This document shows, piece after piece, positions 12,565-22,722 of a stretch of 64,000 nt of DNA. The stretch covers positions 58,318,962-58,382,961 of the forward strand of contig CM023540.1 of the NCBI GenBank assembly GCA_013350335.1, read 5' to 3'. Under the pieces are notes generated by a model. The model searched no databases. It was not told the DNA's origin and saw only the letters and a program-made list of their open reading frames with translations. The number at the start of each line of letters is the position of its first letter. Position 1 is the first letter of the stretch. The stretch is from Chimonanthus salicifolius (Eukaryota; Streptophyta; Magnoliopsida; Laurales; Calycanthaceae). The position numbers and the translations under genes were made by a program.

Positions 12565-12824
12565 CCTCATCAAGTGAGGTGGCTTGTGGGCCAAGCCATA
12601 GGTGGGGCCGACCATCATGGTTGACTTGGTCAACCATGGATAAGTCAAAGAGAATTAAGGAGGATCAAGTGAATTAAGTTGAATTAATCACCTAAGTTAA
12701 TTTTAATTAGACCAAGGTCACATGGCCGAATGGGGCCCACCTCCACCTCATCAAGTGAGGTGGCAGGGTAGGCTAGAAGTTAGTGGGCCCGGCCACCATG
12801 GTTGACTTGGTCAACCATGGGTGG
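12565..12824. repeat. CCACCTCA and CATGGTTGAC palindromes, two rounds
   Basis: The pair is present twice: CCACCTCATCAAGTGAGGTGG near 12566 then CATGGTTGACTTGGTCAACCATG at 12616-12638; and again near 12740 then about 12798-12822. Flanking sequence (TGGGGCCCACC, CCTAAGTTAATT) also repeats, so this is an internal duplication of about 180 bp. Confidence 0.8.
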
Positions 12825-13823
12825 ATTAATGGAGAAGAATCAAGGAGATTAAAGGGGATTAAATAAGAATTAATTAACCTAAGTTGATGATCCAATTAAT
12901 TAAATGATTAGGTTAGTCAAATTGGGTCAATTGGGGAGTCAAAGGGATAAGTCAATGGGTGGTTTCATCTCATTGAAACCACCCAAACCACTTAAAGAAA
13001 CACAAACAAACCATGGGCTTAGGGTGGTGGTTTCATCTCAACCACCACCACCCAAAGCATGATGACCCATACCCCTCCATGATGATGGTCAAATGGTCAA
13101 GATGGAAGACCAAACCACCCCATCTCAAGGCACCAAAACCGTTGGCTTGGTGGTGGTTTTGTCCCAACCACCACCACTAAGGCATGTAAGCCCATGCTTG
13201 GTGGGTGGAGGGAATGATGGTGGAGCCTAACTCAAGCAACCAAATGAGATGGGTTTTCATCTCATCCCATTCTCACCTCACTCTCTCCATCTCTCCCTCT
13301 CCAAAACCGTCCCTCACTCTAACATGACCAAAGAGGAAGAAAAGACTTAGAAGAAGAGAAGAAAAAAAAAAAACTCAAGCATAGGCCCACCACTTCAAGA
13401 TCAAGACTTAGGATATTCTTTCTCACCATCTCCTCCTCTCCCTCTCTTAATCTCCCTTCACCTTAGCCGAACCCAAACATTGGAGATATCATTTGATCAA
13501 GCACATCTTGGCCGAACAACAAGGAGAAGAAGAAGAAAGAAGGCTAAGGAATCCAAAGGGAGAAAAGGAAGTCGGAGGAGCCGTCGGATTGGTAAGTGTC
13601 TCTAAACAAGATGTTAGGTTTTTAAGGTTTAAAAATGGAGTCCATTTCTTAGATTAAATGGTGGCAAAAAATGTTATGGGCCATGGATCTAAAATCCATC
13701 CAAGGAAAGGATGAGAAATGGACAAAATGGGAAAGATAGGTTAAGGAAAATAAAGGACTATTAAGGACATTAAGTATTAAGATTATTAAAGCATGGAGAA
13801 GTGATTTTTGAAGGAATCATAAA

Positions 13824-14888
13824 CCATAGGGTTACGGCCATGTAGGATGGCCGAACCCCATGGAAGGTGATTAGATAATTTTAATGGAGTTTTAAGGGTT
13901 AAAACCATGGAAGGATGATTTATGATCTTAAGGTTCTAATGATTAAATGTTAGTAATTTTTTTAAGGGTTTTAATGAGGAAAATCATGGAAGATGATTAA
14001 TGATTTTAATGGCCTAAAAAAAATGGTAGATGGGGATGAACCATGAACCATGGGTTCAGCCATGGTGTATGGCCGAACCCTATGGTGATCTTTTAATAAT
14101 TTTAATGTGGGTAAAAAGATGGAAAATGATGGAGAAGGTTGATAGTTTTAAATGGATTTTCAAGTATAGTATATAATGTTTTAAAGGGGTGAAAATAGTG
14201 ATAAACTATGGACCATGGGTTCGGCCATGGTGTATGGCCGAACCCCATGGGGAGACCTTGATGGATTAGGTGTTTTGGAACCATGAAAAATAAATGGGAA
14301 TTAGGGTTAAGTTGATGGACCAAAATGTATCTAATGATGATTTAAATTCCCTCATGGTGGAACTTATGGTGGAGCTAAATGATGTAAATGCGTCCATGGA
14401 AAAATAAGAAAAAGACATCATGGGTTTGGCCATGGTGTATGGCCGAACCCATGACCCACTTGTAGGTCATTTTATGAGCTAAAATTTGGAATTATGCATG
14501 TGTTTAGATGAATGAAAATTAGGCTAAGTAAAGGGCTGTTTTTAATGATCTTATGGCATGATTAAATGAGGCACTCATGGATCCAAGTTATGGATCATTT
14601 ATGGACAAAAATGTACATGAATAAGTGAATGATTAACCATGGAAGAGGAAGTGGCATAAAACCTAAATATGGCCAAAATAAGGAACCATGGGTTCGGCCA
14701 TGGTGTATGGCCGAACCCCATGGGGGATGTTTGTGGACTTAAGGGCTCTAAGTAATAGTTTTAATTGCTAATTTATGGAGTCTAAGGTTGCTAATTTTTA
14801 GACTCACTAATTGGAATATTTAATGGGTTAAGATGGGACCCACAAACCTAGCTAGTGAGGTTCGGCCATGGTATCTGGCCGAACCCTA
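13824..14888. repeat. Six GGGTTCGGCCAT hairpins in LTR C
   Basis: Copies at 13824-13863, 14048-14085, 14213-14250, 14418-14454, 14686-14723 and 14857-14888, spaced about 165-270 bp. On this strand the loop is mostly GGTGT, the complement of the ACACC loop in the minus-strand LTRs, so loop and arms are inherited together. Single-arm changes occur, for example GGGTTCAGCCAT at 14048. Confidence 0.9.
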
Positions 14889-15207
14889 CTAAGGCATGTA
14901 TTAGGGACTTAATCATGGATAAAACATAGGCTGATTATTGATATGTAATAAAGTATCGGACATCGCAAGCGGTGCACGATCAGTGACCGGATTTGTGGAC
15001 GGAAAACGTAAAGGAACGTTAGTCGGTATTCAGTAGGATTCCTACCTTATTGTAAGCCATGGATTACGTGTTGTACGATTGTTTTCCTTGATCTATTTTG
15101 GTAATCATGTGATTGTTTTAAGATGGGTTTTAAGGCTATGAATTATATATATTACATAACATATTGCATTTACATCTCATGCATGGCATGGGCAGGAAAA
15201 TAATGAA

Positions 15208-15470
15208 ACCGGAGTCCATGCTCCATCAGGGGGACCGAGAAGCAAATATGGGGATACCTTGATGAGGCTTTGCCATCGAGGGGGATGCTTAGTGTTGATC
15301 ATATCTTGATGAGGCTTTTCCATCAAAAGGGGTACTATGAGATATAACCGGAGTCCATGCTCCGTCGGGGCGACCGAGCAGCAAACATGGGGATACCTTG
15401 ATGAGACTTTGCCATCGAGGGGGATGCCTAATGTTGATCATATCTTGATGAGGTTTTTCCATCAAGAGGG
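15208..15470. repeat. 139-bp tandem repeat, about 1.9 units
   Basis: Units begin at 15208 and 15347 with ACCGGAGTCCATGCTCC and contain CCTTGATGAG.CTTTGCCATCGAGG, itself an imperfect dyad (TTGATGG.. / CCATCAAG). Other LTRs of the family carry a variable number of these GGAGCATGGACTCCGG units at the same place (11190-11440, 38110-38305, 43177-43348, 57187-57361, 63442-63590). Confidence 0.85.
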
Positions 15471-16316
15471 ACATGGCACAATGATGGTATGGATGATGGG
15501 TGGGACTCATGATATAAGACACCCATGACATGGCATTCTTTTTATGGTTTTTATTATATTATTACCTATGTGCTTGTTATCACTAATCCATGTGTTGGCC
15601 CTACTCAGAGTCCTACTGGGCGCATTGTCTAATGTCCTACTCCACCTTAGCTGATGGCGCAGGGGATGGCGGAATCGAAGGATACGACGGGAGCCAAGCG
15701 TAGGAGCTTGGGGAAGCGGGCTAGTTAATTTACTTAGATTTATTTTGGAAATGTAATTTGAGTAACTTAGCTCGTCGGACTGTAATAATTTATATTTCTT
15801 GCTATGGTTTGGACTTTACTTTTGGACATTATGATTTGAGGTATTTTAGTAATTTAAGTAGTGAAATCTTCTTTTCTATCTAAAATTGGTAGGATAGACT
15901 CTATTATAATTCAGCATTAAGTTATATTTCCGCGAACTTACTTTCTACGTGTGAACCGTTCTCGTGGACTTAGTTCCACGCACACGTAGAGTTGGCCAGT
16001 TAAGGGCCGAGCTTTAAAAGCTCAGACTTAACTCTCGTCGTGACGTCCCGCGCCCTTGGTCACTCTTTATTTCAAAAAAAAAAAAAATTAGACTCTGATT
16101 TTCGGTCAATTAAGCATAGTGAAAAGGGGTGGGCGTTACATTTTAGCGATCACTCTTTTCATAGCTAAACACTGAACTCATTAACACATAACTTAGGTCC
16201 ATACATGATTCATTAACATAACATAAATCCATAATAAATCCCTCCATTCCTTAGCTTGATCATTCCATCCTTTAAACATGCATAGATCCACCGCATGACC
16301 CATCACAATAATTCCT

Positions 16317-16563
16317 GGGGTTCAGCCATGTTGCATGGCCGAACCCATGATGTCTCATTTTCATTCTTCCTTTCTTAAATCACATACAAATATTAAACTC
16401 ATAACCAAAGTCCCTCCATGGGGGTTTAATCATACACTTAGGTCCATCATTTTAAAACCCAAAATCCATCAACATTTCTTCCATCATTTCATCCTTTAAA
16501 ATCCATTAAAACCAATAATATTCTTCCATGGGGTTCGACCATACAACATGGCCGAACCCTATG
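16317..16563. repeat. Two more hairpins in LTR B, after the nested LTR
   Basis: Copies at 16317-16349 and 16526-16563, continuing the array that began at 11922 before LTR C inserted. A half copy with only ATGGCCGAACC is at 16627. Confidence 0.85.
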
Positions 16564-17587
16564 GTTCATCATTTCTTATTAAAAATCATATACCCATGGT
16601 TAGATCACTTAAAAATCATATACATCATGGCCGAACCTCATTTTGCCTTTCTTTGAATGGATCTTAAATCCATGGCCTCTTAACATTTTGGCCAACCATT
16701 TCCAATCTATGTGGAATGTTCCCTTAACCTCCCTTTAATTAATAAACCTATACATACCGATTCAGCGACTCATCCGATCTCTTTCGTTCTGCCTTGCTCC
16801 TCCGATCTTCTCCTTCCTTAGTCTTTTTTTTCTTCCTCCTTAATCTTCGGCCAAAGGTGTGGTGTCTCTTGGGTTATGCCCCTTTGTAACAACCAAAACC
16901 CTCCCACTTCCTCATAATGGTGGTGTCTTCCCAAGGTGTCCCTTGGCTTGGCCAAGGCACCACTTGAGATGGAACACCCCTCCATCTTCCAACGTGTGCA
17001 TTCAAGATGGAAACCCCCCATTTGTTCTTAACTATTGACCAACCAAGGTGTCCCTTGGTCTTTACCATGGCATCCATTCACCTCCAACGTGTGTCCCTTG
17101 GGTTTCCACCGTGAGATGGAAACCCTCCATCTCCCCAACGTGTACACCTTGGATATGCCTTTTGGGTTTCCTTCTTTGAGATGGAAATCCTCCATCTTCC
17201 CACTCCACTTACTTCAATTCAACTCAATTCAACTTAAATGAATTCATTTTCCAACTCAAGCACTTGAACTCAACATTAATAAATTCTCAACTCATGTGAA
17301 TTCACTTTCCAACTCAAGCATTATTTATCCCACTTGAACTCATTCATCAACTCAACTCTATTGAACTCACCCATGGTTGACCAAGTCAACCATGGCTTAG
17401 CCGACCATGAATGTTATTTTAACCACTTGCCAATTCATTTACATGCCACCTCACTTGATGAGGTGGACCTTCACTTGAATCTTAATTGTGTATTTTGACC
17501 CAATTAAATTAATCTTACCCATTTAAGGTCCATCTTCATTATTTGATTTCAAATTCCATTAATTCACAAATTAAATGGACAATTTCC

Positions 17588-17737
17588 ATATATATATATA
17601 TATATATACATATATATACATATATACATACATACACATATATACATATATATACATACATACATATATATACATACATACACATATATACATATATATA
17701 CATACATACATATATATACATATATATACATACATAC

Positions 17738-17778
<41 letters not shown>

Positions 17779-17899
17779 TACATATATACATATATATATA
17801 TACATACATATATACATACATACATATATACATATATACATACATACATATATACATATATACATATATACATATATATACATACATATATATATACAT

Positions 17900-17958
<59 letters not shown>

Positions 17959-17963
17959 CATAC

Positions 17964-17994
<31 letters not shown>

Positions 17995-18018
17995 CATACA
18001 TATATATATATATATATT
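17588..18018. repeat. TATACA/TA microsatellite, about 430 bp
   Basis: Mixed (TA)n, TATATACA and CATACATA units. Long Tyr/Ile reading frames in all frames of this stretch are artefacts of the repeat. It sits just inside the LTR B end, where the other LTR copies have short AT runs (45735, 60310), so it is an expansion from a seed already in the LTR. Confidence 0.95.
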
Positions 18019-18355
18019 CATGAAATGAAAATCCGGCGTGTTACATGCCCTGGGTCGAGCTCTGAAAATCCTGTGTATATTCAGGATCAACAGGAAACCC
18101 AACCATAGGTGTAAGAAGACCCCCATCTTTGATAAAGTTGTCATCTTTGTCAAAGAGCGACGTGAAGAAAGGAGAGAAGATGCAAAACAAGGGAATGGTA
18201 TTCGAACTGGTAATGAAGACCATGTCGATATCCCTGATGACACCAGTGAGGAGGAAAATCACAGTTCTAAGGGAGAAGAAGAATATCAATATCCCCCTCA
18301 AGAGGACGTCAATCTAGGGTAGGAGAGTCTTCAGACTTGAAAACAGAATAGACTA

Positions 18356-19524
18356 TGTAATAACCCGACCCTTAATTAGAAAAATGACAAGTTGTTAGAA
18401 CCGTTAACTCAGCTTTGTGACTTGTTAACATGATAGAGTACGGAAAGAGCTTCCTGAAAAAGGTTTTATATGACCCAATCGGAGCTCGTTTGCTCATCGA
18501 TTTAACCCGACAAAGATCGGAGGGTACTTTGGAAATTTCACAAATGTCCCTTGTTTTGTTTTAGATGAAAATCATGAATAGTATCTTAAAAACTTCTTAA
18601 ATGTGAAAGACCATTTTTTTGATATATTCAGACCTTGAAATTCACACACATACTAAGATTTTGAGTACGCTACTCAATGATATTTCTGAAGTTTTCAAAC
18701 GTTCACCCAAACTGCGATGTTTAGACGTGATTTATCTAAATACCTCAGTTTGACAAATACCCGTATTCCAAGAATTGGTAAACTTGTATCATAGTCAATC
18801 TATGTTTTAAGTGAACTTTAGGTGTTTTTAGAAAATTGATTTAAGGGTTTGAAACACTTAAAAATGAGTTTCAAAATGTAGGGAGGCTTAGACTACCGAT
18901 TTTAGGTGAAACGTTAATTTTGTAAAAATTGAGGGTTTTTTTATTGATAAAATGAAAATCTGATCTTATCACCCTAGCAAAAACCCATGTTCTCAACACG
19001 ATAGCGGTGTCAGATTTTATTTAAGTATACCCAATTTTAACCAATTTTTGAAAAATAAAAAACTAAGGTAAATCCGGCCGACAGTAATTAATGGACAAAA
19101 TTCACTTGCACAGTGATTTTCGAAGGTTATAAATATGGGTTATGGTTTTCAGAAAAATTTACCAATTCACAAAGTTTTTCAGTTCATTTTCAAAGCTTAT
19201 TAAGCAACCCTCTTGTAGTGAATTTTTAGCTATCTTATGTAAGTATTTCTATTAATTTATTTCTGTCTTTTTGTAGATAAACTTTAATAGAATCTCTGTC
19301 CAAGTTTCGGAAGAAAAATGCCTTGTAGATCTTCCATGGAGCTAGAGAAAACCCTTCCTTGATCACGGCAGACTGCTCCAAACCTAATAGAAACGTCGAG
19401 TTTTACAATATGTCAACCATGTTCATTCGATATATGTCCAACGTCGATATGTATGCAAAAAGTAAAATCGACATATCGAGTTTTTATGATGTATCAATTC
19501 ATCGAGCCAAAACATGTTCAAAAT

Positions 19525-19612
<88 letters not shown>

Positions 19613-21499
19613 AAACCGTCACATCGAGTTTTACGATACATCGCCATTTCACAATGTATCGAGAAAATGTTCATATCGACAAATAACCAAATGATACATC
19701 GCTATTTCACGATGTATCGAGAAACTATATATATCGACAAATTCGATATGTCGAGTTTTAACAGACAATTTTGGATGTGATTTTCATGAAAAATGTTACG
19801 TTATGTGAACCTCTTTTAAATATATGATTTATTTATACTGTTTTAAAAGTTTTAAACAAATTATTGAAAAGCACTCTCCAACTGAAGGTGAGGAGATTCA
19901 ACCACATTACGTGTTTATTAAAATACATCTCATTTTGCATTCAATACAATATTCCTTGCACCATTAGCCATACGGCAATAAGTGGATGTCTGTGGTCATT
20001 TTTGTTGACGGAAAGGATGTGATGAGATTAAAATACGATACTGGCATTGTTCACATGTAAGGAGGTGATTATGAATTTCTACGTATGAAGCGTGAACATG
20101 AGAGTGTTTTGGGATGTCGAGATCTAGCCATCCTAAAACGGAGTACGGAACTCACTTATTCCTAGAGACTATTTGGTATTGTTATGTTGGTGTTCACAAA
20201 TCAGGTACCCAACCATGATTCCGATAGGAATGTGCATTTTGTTGTGTAACCGTATGTATTGCAGGATAATTAGCCTATATGACAAATGATGAGTACATGG
20301 TAGACGTACCCGACTGGAGAGAATGGTAACACTTATTTGTGTTGAAATTTATAAACCGTTGATGGGCTTCTTTTTAATCTGTGTTTAGTTTGCAGCATAG
20401 TATAGTTAAATACTGATTGCTGATATTTGTATTATGATTCCATGCGGGAGGGCTTAGGAATCCATGTTAGCTGAGTGAGGTCATTATGATCATATGTGTG
20501 AGAGATATTATGTAGGTTGACAATTATGTTTAAATCCATATTTTGATATGCATGTAGATTGCTGTACTGTGCATATCAAATTGCCTCACACCAATGTATG
20601 AACTACCTAGCTCGTGGAGGGCACGAGTACGAGGTGTATTTAAAATACGGGATGTGTGAAGCACTGAGTATGAATTTGCCAGCGGTGTAGGAAACCTATT
20701 ATTCGCGGCTAGGGAAGAGCCGTAGACGTCGTTTTGCGGGGGTTTATTTTTAAGAAAGAATGGACATTTCATGGTAGATAATTGTGTTGATATTATTCTA
20801 CATGATTTCTGTGTGTATAAATTGTTGGTAGATAACATGTTTATTATGTTGATAATATGCTTTATTATCTAGGACTTTCTGTTAATTTCTCTTCACTAAA
20901 TTTGTAAAGCTCACACTCTTTACGAAATAGAAAACCCAGGGGATGAAGGACATGAGGATCTTCAGCTGCAGTGAAGGGTGGAAACCCTCTAGTTATTTAT
21001 ACACTGTTGGGATTGCTTATTTATCTTATGTTTTAGATGTTGTACGTATGAACACGCAATGTAATGAACCCTATACAGTGTTTGTTGAAACACTGTAGGA
21101 TGTAATCAAATCTATTTCGTTTCTTATGTGCAGCTCTTATGTAGATGGGATTGATTGATGGCGAATCTTAGGTAGATCATGTGTGATATTTTCTTCTTGG
21201 ATTTTTCTAAGAGGTCAGGTCGTAGATTACATGTTGGTTAGTAGTGTATCCATATACTATGCGTCGAGGTAGAATCTGCCAAGGTATTGGGTCTTAAGCG
21301 GGCCCATGGTGACACCTCCATCTGCCTGGGATTCTTACCGGCTAGCTATGGTTGGATCCAAGGCTGCCAAATGTTAGATCTAAACTTGGTCATATGAGAT
21401 GTTAAGTCCATGTATTAATATGATTTCTGCAAAGGCTCAGTATAAGTATTAGAAAACAAAATATATCACGTCGTGGGCCTAGAGGGTTGAGGCGTGATT
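18356..21499 (+). mobile_element. 5' LTR of element D
   Basis: Begins TGTAATAACCCGACCC and ends within a few bases of 21499 (GGTTGAGGCGTGATTG, where relatives end ..GGCGTTACA). Contains a TA microsatellite at 19529-19609 and short near-palindromic ATCGA / TCGAT words around it (CGATATATG, ACATCGAG). No hairpins of the GGGTTCGGCCAT type, no coding sequence. Confidence 0.7.
19529..19609. repeat. (TA)n microsatellite
   Basis: About 40 uninterrupted TA units; the Tyr/Ile frames across it are artefacts. Confidence 0.97.
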
Positions 21500-21501
21500 G
21501 C

Positions 21502-21515
21502 TTGGTATCAGAGCC
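21502..21515 (+). other. Primer-binding site of element D
   Basis: TTGGTATCAGAGCC, an exact match to the usual plant initiator tRNA-Met PBS. Confidence 0.88.
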
Positions 21516-21788
21516 TTACGTCAAAACTCGAATTGTATATGGAATTACATGTCTACAGTTAAATGAGACAAGTTTAGTATTAGCTTAGTGAGAACTTAGT
21601 GAGTTGATACGATATCTTAGTGGGGAAAATGTCGATAGTAAATCTTTAAAGGACTCTAGACTATGTTATTACTATTCTCTGCTTTGTGCTTGGAATTATC
21701 AGACTTTGTGCAATTAGCTTTGTGTTTTTGTTTACAAATGGTATCATTAGTTTCTTTGTGGAGTAATATATGTTTTGTTGAAACAACA

Positions 21789-22346
21789 ATGACTGATAAA
21801 TCCAACTATCATGGAGAGAATGCTGAGGGAGTCAAGGGAAGATTGGTGAGGGATTTCTTAAATCCAACTCATAGATGGTATCGACCTAGTATTCGACCGA
21901 GAGTTCAAGGGAGCCCAACTCCGATCGAAATATCATCTGATAGTGACTCAGGTTCTCCCTACTATACGCCATCAAAACCACCTCCTGATACGGGAATGAA
22001 TTATGAAGTGCCATCTTCGCAAGAAGTAGGAGAAACCTTTTTCCCTACTTATCATGTTGAACTTCCAATATGGAAATCGGTTCCTCCAAGGACAGATGCT
22101 GTGGAAACATCCAGACCTGCATTGTGTAACTTCTGTGCAAAGCCCAGACATACTCAAGACTATTGCCTTTGTCCGAAGGATAGGGAATGCTCCAAGTGCA
22201 AGACTTTTGGCCTTGCAATGAGCAACTGCCCATTTTTGAAGGGAAATGAAATCTATGGATGTCATGTATGTTGTCGGTATGATCATAAGATGAGGGATTG
22301 TCCATATTACGATAACAAATTCATGTCATCTTCATTTGGAGAATAG
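21789..22346 (+). CDS. Gag-like protein with three zinc knuckles
   Basis: 185 codons from ATG 21789 to TAG at 22344. I chose this start because upstream codons to 21663 encode a Leu/Cys-rich stretch unlike gag and AACAACAATG is a good plant start context. The N-terminal two thirds is hydrophilic and Pro/Ser-rich (SPTPIEISSDSDSGSP, a possible SUMO-interaction-like IEISSDSD). The C-terminus holds three evenly spaced knuckles: CNFCAKPRHTQDYC and CHVCCRYDHKMRDC are complete C-X2-C-X4-H-X4-C; the middle one, CSKCKTFGLAMSNC, has Leu in place of His. There is no visible capsid domain and no protease or RT. Likely role: RNA binding for a non-autonomous element, or a captured zinc-knuckle host gene. 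It is the only clean ORF of this size with a nucleic-acid-binding motif in the window. Confidence 0.6.
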   Translation: MTDKSNYHGENAEGVKGRLVRDFLNPTHRWYRPSIRPRVQGSPTPIEISSDSDSGSPYYTPSKPPPDTGMNYEVPSSQEVGETFFPTYHVELPIWKSVPPRTDAVETSRPALCNFCAKPRHTQDYCLCPKDRECSKCKTFGLAMSNCPFLKGNEIYGCHVCCRYDHKMRDCPYYDNKFMSSSFGE

Positions 22347-22722
22347 GGGAAGAGACAGGAGTGGGAAGGGGATGATAAGAAGTTTATAGGGTTGGGTCTA
22401 GGATCTAGTTAGTTGTCTTTGTTGTTGTTTTGTGTGTATGGAGAAGCTATGTAATAAAGACTCTCCGACTATGTAAAATGTGATGTAAATTATGCATGTA
22501 TGAAATAAAATGGGGGAGAAATTAGTAGAAGCTAGAAGACAAAAAAACCAATTAAAGGGATGTAGTTGGTGAAACCTAAGTGCCAGACATAGGAGTATGT
22601 CTATGCTTGGAGTTTGGGAGATCAAACTCAGAAGATTGGGGGAGAAATCTTCTCAACACTGATAGCGTGGGTATGTCATGAGTAGTGTTGGTCACTAGGA
22701 AATCAGGGAGTATGGGGGAGCT

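Larger units (their letters stand above)
12168..16140 (+). mobile_element. Solo Tekay-type LTR (C), nested in LTR B
   Basis: A 3973-bp plus-strand LTR, TGTAATAGCCCGG...GGGGTGGGCGTTACA, with perfect TSD TTTTA at 12163-12167 and 16141-16145. It is a reverse-oriented relative of LTR B and inserted into it. It carries the full set of family landmarks: palindromes CATGGTTGAC / GTCAACCATG and CCACCTCATCAAGTGAGGTGG (12565-12824), a CT/GA-rich leader (13260-13600), six GGGTTCGGCCAT hairpins (13824-14888), the CGGACATCGC...GTGCACGATCAGTGACCGG block near 14957, a tandem repeat (15208-15470), the conserved GCGCATTGTCTAATGTCCTACTCC block near 15620, and AGCTCAGACTTAACTC near 16019. No protein-coding sequence, PBS or PPT is seen. 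Confidence 0.95.
10467..18045 (-). mobile_element. Solo Tekay-type LTR (B), interrupted
   Basis: Starts TGTAACGCCCCGCCC at 10467 and ends GGCGTGTTACA at 18045, flanked by TGCCC at 10462-10466 and 18046-18050. Without the nested LTR it is about 3.6 kb. It has no PBS, PPT or coding domain, so it is a solo LTR left by recombination between the two LTRs of an element. Conserved blocks in order from the left: CCAAGCTCCTAAGCTTGG at 10884, TAGGGTGTTAGACAACGCGCCC at about 10953, units with GGAGCGTGGACTC (11190-11440), the GATCACCGATCGCGTC block near 11660, GGGTTCGGCCAT hairpins, a CT-rich leader region (16760-16870), further palindromes, and a large microsatellite. It splits the copia I second ORF. 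Confidence 0.93.
10352..18322 (+). pseudogene. Copia I second ORF, split by a solo LTR
   Basis: Reads from the ATG at 10352 to 10466, is broken by the LTR insertion 10467-18045 plus its TSD copy, and goes on from 18051 to a TAG at 18320. If the insertion and one TSD are left out, the frame is open for 128 codons. The N-terminal third is very basic (many Arg/Lys, Ser-Arg rich), with a second [14 protein letters not shown] basic stretch near the middle; the C-terminus is acidic ([15 protein letters not shown]). I do not recognise a domain. A counterpart at the same place in copia II (52318-52821) is also basic at the start and acidic later. It may be the extra frame known downstream of pol in SIRE elements, or a captured host gene; I cannot decide. 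Confidence 0.55.
18356..22466 (+). mobile_element. Gag-only LTR element (D), 3' LTR nearly lost
   Basis: Inserted in copia I with TSD GACTA at 18351-18355 and 22467-22471; copia sequence resumes with TGTAAAATGTG, as in the other copia copy (CTATGTAAATG near 52860). Order: an LTR of about 3.1 kb from 18356 (TGTAATAACCCGACCC), a perfect iMet PBS at 21502, a leader, one 185-codon ORF (21789-22346), then about 100 bp and a stub TGTAATAAAGACTCTCC (22450-22466) whose first 8 bases match the LTR start. The 3' LTR is thus almost absent. Within the LTR, 18600-19500 and 19800-21480 hold no gene I can see. It resembles gag-only non-autonomous elements (TR-GAG type); the lineage is not clear. Confidence 0.72.

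Noticed and set aside
14048..14723. Hairpins as MITE insertions
   Set aside because: No TSD around single copies, no interior beyond the loop, and copies sit at matching places in sister LTRs, so they are inherited with the LTR.
17539..18243. Long Tyr/Ile-rich reading frames on both strands
   Set aside because: They arise from the TA/TATACA microsatellite, which is open in most frames; no start context or domain.
21502..21515. tRNA gene
   Set aside because: Only the primer-binding stretch complementary to the tRNA-Met 3' end is present; no cloverleaf around it. The same applies at 49692, 50447 and 61165.
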